The translations under genes and the position numbers were made by a program. The notes below the pieces were generated by a model, which was not told the DNA's origin, did not search any database, and saw nothing but the letters and a program-made list of their open reading frames with translations. Positions 34,465-45,228 of a stretch of DNA of 64,000 bases are shown here, piece by piece (position 1 is the first letter of the stretch; every line of letters starts with the position of its first letter). The stretch is from Pseudoxanthomonas sangjuensis. GTDB lineage: Bacteria > Pseudomonadota > Gammaproteobacteria > Xanthomonadales > Xanthomonadaceae. The DNA lies in contig NZ_PDWR01000016.1 in the NCBI RefSeq assembly GCF_010211755.1, positions 1-64,000 on the forward strand, read 5' to 3'.

Positions 34465-35352
34465 TCAAAGCACGTAGACGAACAGGAACAGGCCCAGCCA
34501 GACCACGTCGACGAAGTGCCAGTACCACGCGACGGCTTCGAACGCGAAGTGGTTGTCCTTGTCGAAGTGGCCGCGCGCGCAGCGCAGCCAGATCACCGCC
34601 AGCATGATCGTGCCCAGGGTCACGTGCGCGCCGTGGAAGCCGGTCAGCATGAAGAAGGTCGAGCCGTAGATGCCCGAGCCCAGGGTCAGGTTCAACGCGT
34701 GGTAGGCGTGGATGTATTCGCTGGCCTGGAAGTACAGGAACAGCGCGCCAAGCGCCACCGTCGCGCCCAGCCAGAACAGCAGCGACTTGCGGTGCCCGGC
34801 CTTCAGCGCGTGGTGGGCGATGGTGACGGTCACGCCCGACGACAGCAGGATCAGCGTGTTGAGCAGCGGCAGGCCCCACGCCGGAATGGTCTGGAACGCA
34901 CCGCCGACCGCGCCCGGGCCGTTGCTCGGCCAGGCGTTGCTGAAGCCCTGCCACAGCAGGCTGTTGGTCATCACGCCGTCGCCTTCGCCGCCCAGCCACG
35001 GCATCGCGAACTGGCGCGTGTAGAACAGCGCGCCGAAGAACGCGGCGAAGAACATCACCTCGGAGAAGATGAACCAGACCATGCCCATCCGGAACGAGGT
35101 GTCCACCTGCTTGTTGTAGTGGCCGCGGATCGATTCGCGGATCACGTCGCCGAACCACATGAACAGCGTGGCCAGTAGCATCAGCACGCCGGCGAAGAAC
35201 ACCCACTTGCCCCAGGCGACCTCGTTGATCCAGCTGGCCACGCCGACCATCGTGGTGAACATGGCGATGGAGCCGGCGAACGGCCACTTGCTGCCGTGCG
35301 GGACGAAGTAGGCGTCGGCGTGGGCGGCGTGCGAGTCGTGCGAATGGGACAT
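34465..35352 (-). CDS. ctaE: cytochrome c oxidase subunit III
   Basis: Predicted 295 residues with seven membrane helices. COX3 marks include YFVPHGSKWPFAGSIAMF at the start, MVWFIFSEVMFFAAFFGALFY split over helix III, TGFHGAHVTLGTI, and AVAWYWHFVDVVWLGLF at the end. It belongs to the proton-pumping aa3 oxidase in the inner membrane. A gap of 31 bases separates it from ctaG upstream. Confidence 0.97.
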   Translation of the reverse strand: MSHSHDSHAAHADAYFVPHGSKWPFAGSIAMFTTMVGVASWINEVAWGKWVFFAGVLMLLATLFMWFGDVIRESIRGHYNKQVDTSFRMGMVWFIFSEVMFFAAFFGALFYTRQFAMPWLGGEGDGVMTNSLLWQGFSNAWPSNGPGAVGGAFQTIPAWGLPLLNTLILLSSGVTVTIAHHALKAGHRKSLLFWLGATVALGALFLYFQASEYIHAYHALNLTLGSGIYGSTFFMLTGFHGAHVTLGTIMLAVIWLRCARGHFDKDNHFAFEAVAWYWHFVDVVWLGLFLFVYVL

Positions 35353-35383
35353 GGCGTCGGTTCCGTTGCGTTCCGCTGTGCGT

Positions 35384-35998
35384 CTAGGGCGCCGCGTGCG
35401 TGGCGGCGGTGGCGACCTGGCCGGGTTGCGCGGCCGGGGCGTCGTTGTTGGAGGAGGCCAGGCGCTCGGTGAGCGCGTCGTTCTTGAAGAACGTGTACGA
35501 CAGGGTGATCGTCTTCACGTCGTCGGGCAGGTTCGCGTCGACGAAGAAGCGCACCGGCATGTCGCGGCTTTCGCCCGGCTGCAGGGTCTGCGCGGTGAAG
35601 CAGAAGCACTCGGTCTTGGTGAAGTAGCCCGAGGCGCGTGCCGGCGCCACCGACGGCGCGGCGCTGCCGACGATGGCGCGCTTGCCGTCGTTGCGGGCGA
35701 AGTACTTCGCCTCGTACAGCTTGCCCGGCACCACCTGCAGCGTCGCCTGTTCCGGATGGAAGGCCCACGGCAGCCTGGAGTTGACGCTGCCGTCGAACTG
35801 CACGGTGACCGTGCGCTCGCGCGGCGCCGCGGCGACCGCGGCCTTGTCCGAGCCCGGGCCCTGTTCGAGGCGGATGCCGAACACCTTCTCGCAGGCCACC
35901 CGGTACAGCGGCACCAGCGAGAAGGTCAGCACGAACGCGAGCGCGACCACGCCGAGCAGCTTGGCCAATCCGGCGTTGCGGGCGACCGGCGCATTCAT
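35384..35998 (-). CDS. ctaG: cytochrome c oxidase assembly protein CtaG (Cox11)
   Basis: Predicted 204 residues with an N-terminal helix and a periplasmic domain. Cox11 delivers copper to the CuB site of CtaD. The copper-binding motif is CFCFTAQ (shown as ECFCFTAQTLQPGE), with the usual PLYRVACEKV region after the helix. The start codon overlaps the stop of the 48-codon gene upstream. Confidence 0.95.
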   Translation of the reverse strand: MNAPVARNAGLAKLLGVVALAFVLTFSLVPLYRVACEKVFGIRLEQGPGSDKAAVAAAPRERTVTVQFDGSVNSRLPWAFHPEQATLQVVPGKLYEAKYFARNDGKRAIVGSAAPSVAPARASGYFTKTECFCFTAQTLQPGESRDMPVRFFVDANLPDDVKTITLSYTFFKNDALTERLASSNNDAPAAQPGQVATAATHAAP

Positions 35999-36141
35999 CG
36001 CGCCAGCACCCCGGACAGGATGAAGCCGACGTAGATCAGCACGGCGATGGCGCCGACCCACGCCGCCGTGCGCGCGGCGCGCTTGCGGCGCGCGGCCAGC
36101 TCGTCGTTGGAACCATTCCTGCTGGAAGCCGGCCCGGCCAT
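35995..36141 (-). CDS. 48-residue single-pass protein of the oxidase locus
   Basis: A short gene between ctaD and ctaG: ATG at 36141, stop overlapping the ctaG start as ATGA. The product begins MAGPASSRNGSNDELAARRK, then a basic stretch and one membrane helix (AAWVGAIAVLIYVGFILSGV). Small single-pass proteins at this position are known near cox genes and are thought to help assembly. It lies 10 bases after ctaD, and its tight coupling to ctaG supports that it is real. Confidence 0.75.
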   Translation of the reverse strand: MAGPASSRNGSNDELAARRKRAARTAAWVGAIAVLIYVGFILSGVLAR

Positions 36142-36151
36142 CGCGTCCGGC

Positions 36152-37762
<1,611 letters not shown>

Positions 37763-37792
37763 GGGCGACTTACCTTCGGAATGGGCGTTCGA

Positions 37793-38758
37793 TCAGCCGG
37801 CCGCGGGCGCGGCGACTGCGGAATCGGTGCGCGCCGCGGTGGGCGCGGCTGCGGCGGGGTCCGGCTCGGGCGCCGGCTCCGCCGGGGCGGGTTCCGCGGG
37901 CGCGGCCTCGGCCGGCGCGGCCGGCTTCTTCGATGCCAGCCACTGCTTGAACTCTTCCTTCGACACCGCCTGCACCACCACCGGCATGAAGCCGTGGTCC
38001 TTGCCGCACAGTTCGGCGCACTGGCCGCGGTACGTGCCGGGGGTCTGGATGTCGGTCCACGCCTCGTTGACGATGCCGGGGATCGCGTCCTGCTTCCAGC
38101 CCAGCGCCGGCACCCACCAGGCGTGGATCACGTCGTCGGCGGTCAGCACGAAGCGGATCTTGGTGTCGACCGGCAGCACCAGCGGGTTGTCGACTTCCAG
38201 CAGGTAGTGCGGGTTGTTCTCCAGCGTGGCGACGGCGTGGCTCTGGCGCAGGGCGTTGGATTCGCGCGCCAGGCGGCTGGTGAACTCGACGCCCTCGCCC
38301 AGGTACTCGTACTTCCACATCCACTGGTAGCCGGTGACCTTGACCGTCATCTCGGCGTCGCGGGTGTCGTACATCGCGATCAGCTTCTTCGTGGCCGGGA
38401 ACGCCATCGCCACCAGGATGACGATCGGGATCGCGGTCCAGATGATCTCGGCGACGGTGTTGTGGCTGAACTGGGCGGCGACCGCGCCCTTCGACTTGCG
38501 GAACCTGAACATGGCCACGGCCATGGCGCCGAACACGATCACGCCGATGACCACGCAGACCCACAGCGCGATCATGTGCGCGTCGTAGGCGTGCTGCGCG
38601 GAGGCGGTGACGCCGCGGCCCATGTTCAGCTGCCACGGCTTCGGATCGGCCGTCTGGGCCAGGGCCAGCGCCGGTGCCATCGATCCCAGCGCCAGCGGCA
38701 GCCCCTTCCCCAGCACGCTGCCGCGCAACCGCTTGCCCCCCCCTTTCCCTTGCGTCAT
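37793..38758 (-). CDS. ctaC: cytochrome c oxidase subunit II
   Basis: Predicted 321 residues. Signal/anchor, two membrane helices and a periplasmic cupredoxin domain with CuA. CuA ligands are H212, C247, E249, C251, H255 and M258, in GQCAELCGKDHGFM. The tail from about residue 278 is an Ala/Pro/Glu-rich extension without cytochrome c motif. First gene of the ctaC-ctaD-48 codon-ctaG-ctaE set, divergent from putA; the 189 bases between them should hold both promoters. Confidence 0.97.
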   Translation of the reverse strand: MTQGKGGGKRLRGSVLGKGLPLALGSMAPALALAQTADPKPWQLNMGRGVTASAQHAYDAHMIALWVCVVIGVIVFGAMAVAMFRFRKSKGAVAAQFSHNTVAEIIWTAIPIVILVAMAFPATKKLIAMYDTRDAEMTVKVTGYQWMWKYEYLGEGVEFTSRLARESNALRQSHAVATLENNPHYLLEVDNPLVLPVDTKIRFVLTADDVIHAWWVPALGWKQDAIPGIVNEAWTDIQTPGTYRGQCAELCGKDHGFMPVVVQAVSKEEFKQWLASKKPAAPAEAAPAEPAPAEPAPEPDPAAAAPTAARTDSAVAAPAAG

Positions 38759-38947
38759 TGCCCAGACCCTTGCTGTGTCGTCGGTCGCGGCCGCGGGCGG
38801 CCGCCGGTGTGATCCCGCAAACGACGGCCGCTCACCCGGCCGCGGAAAACAACCGGATGGTAGCCTTGCGCCCGCGACGGCGGCAAGCTGCGAAGCCGCA
38901 CGCGGGCGTGACGCAGGGACTAAAATGCCCGGCTTGCTTCCGCCTTC

Positions 38948-41900
38948 ATGGCCGCCATGACCCCGAACACCGCCCCTCGTACCGCCGCGGCCGCCGCTTC
39001 GCCGCCGGGCCCGATCCTTTCCCCCGAACTGCCGCCCGCCCCGGCCCCGCTGCGCGCCGCGATCACCGCCGCGTACCTGCGCGACGAGGCCGAGCACGTG
39101 CGCGAACTGCTGGCGCAGGCGCGCCTGCCGGCCGACGAGCAGGCGCGCGCGCAGGCGCTCGCCGCCGACCTGGTCGAACGGGTGCGCCGCCGCGCCCGGG
39201 ACCAGGGCGCGATCGAGGCCTTCATGCGCCAGTACGACCTCGGCAGCGAGGAAGGCGTGCTGCTGATGTGCGTGGCCGAGGCATTGCTGCGCATCCCCGA
39301 CCAGGACACCGCCGACCGGCTGATCCGCGACAAGCTGGGCGACGCGGACTGGGAGAAGCACCTGGGCCAGAGCGACTCGGTGCTGGTCAACGCCTCGACC
39401 TGGGGGCTGATGCTGACCGGCAAGCTGGTGGCGCTGAACGACCTGACCCGCGCCGACGTGCCGGGCGCGTTCCAGCGGCTGGTCGGCCGGGTCGGCGAGC
39501 CGGTGATCCGCCTGGCCGTGCGCCAGGCGATGCGGATCATGGGCCACCAGTTCGTGATGGGCCGGACCATCGGCGAAGCGCTGGCGCGTTCGCGCAAGGG
39601 CGGCAACGCCAGCTACCGCTATTCGTTCGACATGCTCGGCGAGGGCGCGCTGACCGCGAAGGACGCCGCGCGCTACCTCGACGCCTACCGCATGGCGATC
39701 CGCGCGATCGGCGCGACCGGGCCTTTCGACGACGTGTTCGCCGCGCCGAGCATCTCGATCAAGCTGTCGGCGCTGCACCCGCGCTACGAGCACGCCAAGC
39801 GCGAACGGGTGATGGCCGAACTGGCGCCGGCGGTGCTGGAACTGGCGCGGCTGGCCAGGTCGTTCGGTATCGGCTTCACCATCGACGCCGAGGAAGCCGA
39901 CCGCCTGGAGCTGTCGCTGGACCTGATCGAGGCGACCTTCTCCGACAAGTCGCTCGACGGCTGGGAAGGCTACGGCCTCGCCGTGCAGGCCTACCAGAAG
40001 CGCACGCCGTACGTGATCGACTTCCTCGCCGACCTCGCCCGCCGCGTCGGCCGGCGCATGCCGGTGCGGCTGGTCAAGGGCGCGTACTGGGACGCCGAGG
40101 TCAAGCGCGCGCAGATCGACGGCCACCCGGGCTACCCGGTGTTCACCCGCAAGCCGAACACCGACGTGTCGTACCTGGCCAACGCGAAGCGCCTGTTCGG
40201 CCACGGCGACGCGATCTACCCGATGTTCGCCACCCACAACGCACAGACCATCGCCGCGATCCGCTCGATCGCGCAGGGCCGCCCGTACGAGCACCAGAAG
40301 CTGCACGGCATGGGCGACGACCTGTACGCCGAAGTGATCCCGGCCGACCGCCTGGGCGTGCCGTGCCGGGTGTACGCGCCGGTCGGCTCGCACGAGGACC
40401 TGCTGCCGTACCTGGTGCGGCGCCTGCTCGAGAACGGCGCCAACTCCAGCTTCGTCAACCGCATCACCGACGAGGACGTACCGATCGACGAACTGATCCG
40501 CGACCCGGTGGAGGTGGTGTCGAACTTCGAATCCATCCCGCATCCGCGCATCCCGCTGCCGCGCGACCTGTACCGCAACCAGCCGGCTCCGTACCCGACT
40601 TCCGACAGAGACAATTCCATGGGCGCCAACCTCGCCAACGACAACGACCTGCGCGCGCTGGCCGAGCGCGTCAACGCCGCGATCAAGCCATGGCGCGCCG
40701 CGCCGCTGGTGCCGGGCGCGGTGGTTTCGGCTTCGGCGCTGCCGGTGACGAATCCCGCCGACCGCCGGCAGAAGGTCGGCGAATGGCAGCCGGCCGACGC
40801 CGGCGTGGTCGAGAAGGCGCTGGCCAACGCGACCGCCGCGCAGCCGGCGTGGGACCGCGCGCCGGCGGCGAGCCGCGCCGCGCTGCTGGAACAGGCGGCG
40901 AACCTGCTGGAGCAGCGCATGCCCGAGTTCATCGCGCTGTGCGTCAAGGAAGCCGGCAAGACCATCCCCGACAGCGTCGCCGAAGTGCGCGAGGCGGTCG
41001 ACTTCCTGCGCTACTACGCGGCGCAGGCGCGCGCGCAGTTCGGCGCGCCGGAGAAGCTGCCGGGGCCGACCGGCGAATCGAACGAGCTGCGCCTGCACGG
41101 CCGCGGCGTGTTCGTCTGCATCAGCCCGTGGAACTTCCCGCTGGCGATCTTCCTGGGCCAGGTCTCCGCGGCGCTGGCCGCCGGCAACAGCGTGATCGCC
41201 AAGCCGGCCGAACAGACCAACCTGGTCGGCTTCCACGCGGTGAAATTGCTGCACGAGGCCGGCATCCCGGAGACGGTGCTGCAGTTCGTGCCCGGCGACG
41301 GCGCCACGGTCGGCGCGGCGCTGACCAAGGATCCGCGCGTGGCCGGCGTCGCCTTCACCGGTTCGACCGAGACCGCGCGCGCGATCAACCGCGCGCTGGC
41401 CGCGCGCGACGCCGCGATCGGCGTGCTGATCGCCGAGACCGGCGGGCAGAACGCCTTCATCGCCGACAGCTCCGCGCTGCCGGAACAGCTGGTCAAGGAC
41501 GCGCTCGCTTCCGCCTTCACCTCCGCCGGCCAGCGCTGCTCGGCCGCGCGCGTGCTGTTCGTGCAGGACGACATCGCCGACAAGGTCACGACGATGCTGG
41601 CCGGCGCGATGGCCGAACTGAAGGTCGGCGACCCCGGCCTGCTGTCGACCGACGTCGGCCCGGTGATCGACGACGACGCGCTGAAGATCCTCGAGGCGCA
41701 CGCCGAGCGCATGGCCCGGGAAGCGAAGCTGATCGCGGTCGCGCCGAGCGACGGCGCGACCGCGCACGGCACCTTCTTCGCCCCGCGCGCGTGGGAGATC
41801 GATTCGATCGACCGCCTGCAGCGCGAGGTGTTCGGCCCCGCGCTGCACGTGGTGCGCTGGAAGGCCGACGAACTGGACCAGGTCATCGACGCGGTCAACG

Positions 41901-42175
41901 CCACCGGCTACGGCCTGACCCTGGGCGTGCATTCGCGCATCGACGAAACCGTCGAGCGCATCGCCGCGCGGGTCAAGGTCGGCAACGTCTACGTCAACCG
42001 CAACCAGATCGGCGCGGTGGTCGGGGTGCAGCCGTTCGGCGGCCAGGGCCTGTCCGGCACCGGCCCGAAGGCCGGCGGCCCGCACTACCTGCCGCGCTTC
42101 GCCACCGAGCAGACCGTCACCGTCAACACCACCGCCGCCGGCGGCAATGCTTCGCTGCTGACCCTGGGCGAGTAA
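38948..42175 (+). CDS. putA: bifunctional proline dehydrogenase / P5C dehydrogenase PutA
   Basis: Predicted 1075 residues. It oxidises proline to glutamate in two steps. The FAD-dependent PRODH barrel occupies about residues 150-500 and the aldehyde dehydrogenase domain from about 560. ALDH catalytic residues are E830 (AETGGQNA) and C864 (GQRCSAAR). The N-terminal ribbon-helix-helix repressor domain of E. coli PutA is absent, so it cannot regulate its own gene that way. The C-terminal conserved tail after the ALDH core is short. TAAAAT (38921-38926) may be the -10. Confidence 0.96.
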   Translation: MAAMTPNTAPRTAAAAASPPGPILSPELPPAPAPLRAAITAAYLRDEAEHVRELLAQARLPADEQARAQALAADLVERVRRRARDQGAIEAFMRQYDLGSEEGVLLMCVAEALLRIPDQDTADRLIRDKLGDADWEKHLGQSDSVLVNASTWGLMLTGKLVALNDLTRADVPGAFQRLVGRVGEPVIRLAVRQAMRIMGHQFVMGRTIGEALARSRKGGNASYRYSFDMLGEGALTAKDAARYLDAYRMAIRAIGATGPFDDVFAAPSISIKLSALHPRYEHAKRERVMAELAPAVLELARLARSFGIGFTIDAEEADRLELSLDLIEATFSDKSLDGWEGYGLAVQAYQKRTPYVIDFLADLARRVGRRMPVRLVKGAYWDAEVKRAQIDGHPGYPVFTRKPNTDVSYLANAKRLFGHGDAIYPMFATHNAQTIAAIRSIAQGRPYEHQKLHGMGDDLYAEVIPADRLGVPCRVYAPVGSHEDLLPYLVRRLLENGANSSFVNRITDEDVPIDELIRDPVEVVSNFESIPHPRIPLPRDLYRNQPAPYPTSDRDNSMGANLANDNDLRALAERVNAAIKPWRAAPLVPGAVVSASALPVTNPADRRQKVGEWQPADAGVVEKALANATAAQPAWDRAPAASRAALLEQAANLLEQRMPEFIALCVKEAGKTIPDSVAEVREAVDFLRYYAAQARAQFGAPEKLPGPTGESNELRLHGRGVFVCISPWNFPLAIFLGQVSAALAAGNSVIAKPAEQTNLVGFHAVKLLHEAGIPETVLQFVPGDGATVGAALTKDPRVAGVAFTGSTETARAINRALAARDAAIGVLIAETGGQNAFIADSSALPEQLVKDALASAFTSAGQRCSAARVLFVQDDIADKVTTMLAGAMAELKVGDPGLLSTDVGPVIDDDALKILEAHAERMAREAKLIAVAPSDGATAHGTFFAPRAWEIDSIDRLQREVFGPALHVVRWKADELDQVIDAVNATGYGLTLGVHSRIDETVERIAARVKVGNVYVNRNQIGAVVGVQPFGGQGLSGTGPKAGGPHYLPRFATEQTVTVNTTAAGGNASLLTLGE

Positions 42176-42340
42176 GCGCGCTTTCGCGGCACGGCCGCGC
42201 GCGCGCAATGAACGCCCGGCGCGCTTCGCCGGGCCGCAACGGGTAACCGCCAGCGGGTACGGACGCCCCATCGCAGCCCCGCGGCGGGGCGTTGCCGCCC
42301 GTCGGCGGCGGTCGCGCCTCGCTTGCCGTATGCTCTCGCG

Positions 42341-42362
42341 CCGTACCGGGTGTCCGGTACGG
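42341..42362 (+). promoter_or_regulatory. near-perfect palindrome in the cyclase leader
   Basis: CCGTACCGG, a GTGT loop and CCGGTACGG span 22 bases, ending 23 bases before the cyclase start. TATGCT (42329-42334) just upstream could be the -10, which would put the palindrome at the transcription start. Operator or RNA hairpin. Confidence 0.45.
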
Positions 42363-42385
42363 CGACGGGAGGCGGCCGAAGCGGC

Positions 42386-43555
42386 ATGACCACCGATTTC
42401 CACGCCCTGCTGCTGGGCGACAACGCGCTGGCGCTGCTCCTGCTGGTGCTGTTCTGGTACGTCGCGCGGGTGTCCAGCGGCCTGCGCGGCATCGCGCTGT
42501 GGGGCATCGCGCACCTGGTCTACACCATCGGCGCGTCGCTGCTGGACGGCACCGCGCCGCTGCTGGAAGAGGCGGGCGACGCGCGCGGCGCGTGGTGGGC
42601 CGCCAACCTCGGCGGCCTGCTGGCCAGCAGCGGCATCGCCGGCCTGGCCTGGGCGGTGGTGCAGTTCGTCGAGCAGCGCGGCCCGCGGCCGGGCGACGTC
42701 GCGCTGATGGCGTTCTGCGTGGCCGTTCCGCTCGGCGCGTGGATCGGCTCCGGCACGCTCAACGCGCAGGGCGGCGCGATGAGCGCGTCCGAGGTCGTGT
42801 CGCTGCTGGTGTCGATCTTCCACCTGCGCCGCCTGCGCGACGTGCCCGCCCTGCTGCCGGCGCGGCTGATCATGCTGGCGATGGCGGTGCTGGTGTTCCT
42901 GTACGCACGCGACCTGGGCGACGCGCTGGGCGGCCGCTACGGCGCCAACGAGGACTGGGTCGACATCGACTTGCCGACCTGGTTCCTGCTCAACTTCTGC
43001 ATGCTGATGCTGTCGAGCTTCCGCGCCGCCGAGTCGTTGCGCCACGTCGCCCTGGTCGATCCGCTGACCGATGCGCTGAACCGCCGCGGCCTGGGCGTGC
43101 GGCTGCGCGGCGATTTCGTCCCGATCGGTTCGCGCGGGTCGGCGGTGATCGCGCTGGACCTGGACAGGTTCAAGCTGATCAACGACCGCCACGGCCACCC
43201 CGCCGGCGACGCGGTGCTCCGGTGCTTCTCCGACGCGGTGCGCACCTGCATCCGCAGCGGCGACCTGTTCGCGCGGGTCGGCGGCGAGGAATTCGTCGTG
43301 GTCCTGCACGACATTTCCGCGGACGACGCGCTGGGCATGGCCGAGCGCATCCGCCGCGAGGTCGCGCGCCAGCAGATCGCCGAAATCGCGCCGGATCCGA
43401 TCACGGTCAGCGTCGGCGTCGCCACCGGCGCCGATGCCGACGGGATCGACACGCTGATGCTCAACGCCGACGAGGCGCTGTACGAGGCCAAGCGCCTGGG
43501 CCGCAACCACGTGCGGGCGTGGCGTCCCGCCGGGGCGGCGAACCAGCAGGCATGA
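42386..43555 (+). CDS. membrane diguanylate cyclase (GGDEF)
   Basis: Predicted 389 residues. The N-terminal half has about seven hydrophobic segments, a membrane sensor of unrecognised type. The GGDEF domain starts near residue 225; the active-site motif is GGEEF (299-303), and an RxxD inhibitory I-site (RSGD, 290-293) lies five residues before it, as in c-di-GMP-inhibited cyclases. It should make c-di-GMP at the inner membrane in response to an unknown signal. The leader carries a near-perfect palindrome at 42341, and a hairpin (42214-42234) ends the putA side. Confidence 0.9.
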   Translation: MTTDFHALLLGDNALALLLLVLFWYVARVSSGLRGIALWGIAHLVYTIGASLLDGTAPLLEEAGDARGAWWAANLGGLLASSGIAGLAWAVVQFVEQRGPRPGDVALMAFCVAVPLGAWIGSGTLNAQGGAMSASEVVSLLVSIFHLRRLRDVPALLPARLIMLAMAVLVFLYARDLGDALGGRYGANEDWVDIDLPTWFLLNFCMLMLSSFRAAESLRHVALVDPLTDALNRRGLGVRLRGDFVPIGSRGSAVIALDLDRFKLINDRHGHPAGDAVLRCFSDAVRTCIRSGDLFARVGGEEFVVVLHDISADDALGMAERIRREVARQQIAEIAPDPITVSVGVATGADADGIDTLMLNADEALYEAKRLGRNHVRAWRPAGAANQQA

Positions 43556-43581
43556 AAAACCCCGCCGCAGCGGGGTTTTTC
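43555..43581. terminator. bidirectional terminator
   Basis: AAAAACCCCGC and GCGGGGTTTTT flank a short loop: a strong GC stem with A-run before and T-run after. It serves both the cyclase (+) and the FadL-type gene (-). Confidence 0.85.
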
Positions 43582-43603
43582 CTTCCTTCCGCGTTGGCGC
43601 GGT

Positions 43604-44989
43604 TCAGAAGTTGTACTGCGCGGCGATGCCGAACAGGTCGGCGTGGCCGTCGAACTTGCCGGTCAGCAGCGAGGCGCTGGACGAGACCACGTTGACGCTC
43701 GGGCTGTCGATCTCGATGCGCTCGTAGGCGGCGTCGACGCGGAACGCCGGCGACACCTGCCAGGTCAGGCCGATCGCATAGTTGGTGCGGTCGTTGTCGG
43801 GCAGGCGCGGGGTGCGGGTGTCGTCGTGGGTCGGGGTTTCGTCCTTGGCGATGCCCGCGCGGAAGGTGAAGGCGTCGTTGAAATCGAACTCGGCGCCCAG
43901 CGCGACGAAGTCGCTGTCGTTCCACTGGAAGTCCTCGGCGCCGATCGAGGCCCCGTTGCTGCGGCGCACGTCGACCTCGCGCAGCGACGACCAGTCGGTG
44001 CGCTGGTAGTCGGCCAGCAGGCGGAAGCTGTCGGTGAAGTCGTAGCGCACGCTGAGGGTGTCGACGCTCGGCAGGGTCAGCTTGGCGCCACCGGGGCCGT
44101 CGGCATAGGCGGCGGCGAGCGGGCCCATCGCGGCCTGCACCGCCGCCGGCACGGTGAAGTCGACCGTGCCTTCCAGTTCGTGGTCGATCTCGGAACGGTG
44201 CGCATAGCCGATGGTCAGCTTGTCGGTCGGCTTGAACTGCGCGCCGAACAGCCAGCCCATGCCGGTGTCGTCGCCTTCCACCTTGAACGTGCCGTCGGCG
44301 GCCTGCGGGTGGAACGGGAACTGCGGGTTGAGGCAGTTGGCCGGGTTGCCCGACTGCAGGCACAGCGCCGAACCGAAGTCGATCGACTTGGACAGGGTCG
44401 CCTCGGCACGTTCCCAGATCAGGCCGGCGCCCAGCGAGAAGCGCTCGCTGAGTTCGACCGAAGCCGACAGGGTCAGGTCGACGACCTTCACGTCCGATTC
44501 CAGCGCGTGGTAGCGGCCGACCCAATCCGGCTCGTAGTCGGTCTTCAGGCCGAACGGCGCGCCGACGCTGGCGCCCAGGGTCAGCTTGTCGAAATCGCCG
44601 CCCAGCGGCAGCACGAACGACAGGTTCGGCACCGGCGTGGCGTCGCCCGGATCGCCGCCGTCGCCGCCCTGCAGCGCCAGCGCGGGGGCCGCCGTCGGCA
44701 CCGCCTGCACCAGCGGCGCCGCGGCGTAGCCGCCGCCCTCGAAGCTGGCGGTCAGGTCGATGACGGTGACGTCGGCGCGGATGGACTTGCTGTCGAAGCT
44801 GGACATCGCGGCCGGGTTGCCCGACACCACGGTGGGATCGCCGTTGTACACGGCGCTGCCGGCGCCGGCACGGCCAACGTTGGCAACGCTGGATTCGCGC
44901 AGCTGGAAGCCGGAGGCGTGGGCCTGGCCCATCGCCAGGGCGCCGGCGATGCCGATGGCCAGCGCGGAAATGCGGGTAATGCTCGTCAT
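43604..44989 (-). CDS. FadL/OmpP1-family outer membrane transporter
   Basis: Predicted 461 residues with a signal peptide (AHASGF; cleavage near residue 25). The plug domain starts SGFQLRESSVANVGRAGAG and carries NPAAMSSF, both typical of FadL. The remainder is an amphipathic beta barrel ending in Phe. It should import long-chain fatty acids or aromatic hydrocarbons. GGAGAA precedes the ATG by 6 bases. The leader region 45060-45130 shows several inverted words (for example GTATAC) that could bind a regulator. Confidence 0.93.
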   Translation of the reverse strand: MTSITRISALAIGIAGALAMGQAHASGFQLRESSVANVGRAGAGSAVYNGDPTVVSGNPAAMSSFDSKSIRADVTVIDLTASFEGGGYAAAPLVQAVPTAAPALALQGGDGGDPGDATPVPNLSFVLPLGGDFDKLTLGASVGAPFGLKTDYEPDWVGRYHALESDVKVVDLTLSASVELSERFSLGAGLIWERAEATLSKSIDFGSALCLQSGNPANCLNPQFPFHPQAADGTFKVEGDDTGMGWLFGAQFKPTDKLTIGYAHRSEIDHELEGTVDFTVPAAVQAAMGPLAAAYADGPGGAKLTLPSVDTLSVRYDFTDSFRLLADYQRTDWSSLREVDVRRSNGASIGAEDFQWNDSDFVALGAEFDFNDAFTFRAGIAKDETPTHDDTRTPRLPDNDRTNYAIGLTWQVSPAFRVDAAYERIEIDSPSVNVVSSSASLLTGKFDGHADLFGIAAQYNF

Positions 44990-45228
44990 GAAATTCTCCG
45001 GGAAAGGATGTGGACCAGAAGACCGCGCCATCCGGACCCGGCGGGCGCCCGCCATGGTCCCTGCCGGAAGCCCCTCCCGACAATACGACGCCGTATCCAG
45101 TATACGCATATGTACGGTTTTCTAACGCAAGGCTAACAACTGGAAGGCTGATATCCCGGCATTTGCCTGTTCATGATTGTGAATACGGACCCCATTGCCC
45201 AATGCCGGCCAACGGCTAAATTGCACCC

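Noticed and set aside
42214-42234. Strong hairpin after putA as an intrinsic terminator
   Set aside because: 8-bp stem GCCCGGCG/CGCCGGGC is real but no T-run follows; termination is only possible, so it is mentioned in the cyclase entry and not listed.
37793-43510. 1905-codon open frame on the minus strand across putA and the cyclase
   Set aside because: Only its left end (37793-38758) is ctaC. The rest lies opposite putA and the GGDEF gene, has no domain, and reflects GC-rich third positions.
45060-45130. FadR-type operator upstream of the FadL-type gene
   Set aside because: Several short inverted words occur, but none matches a known operator well enough.
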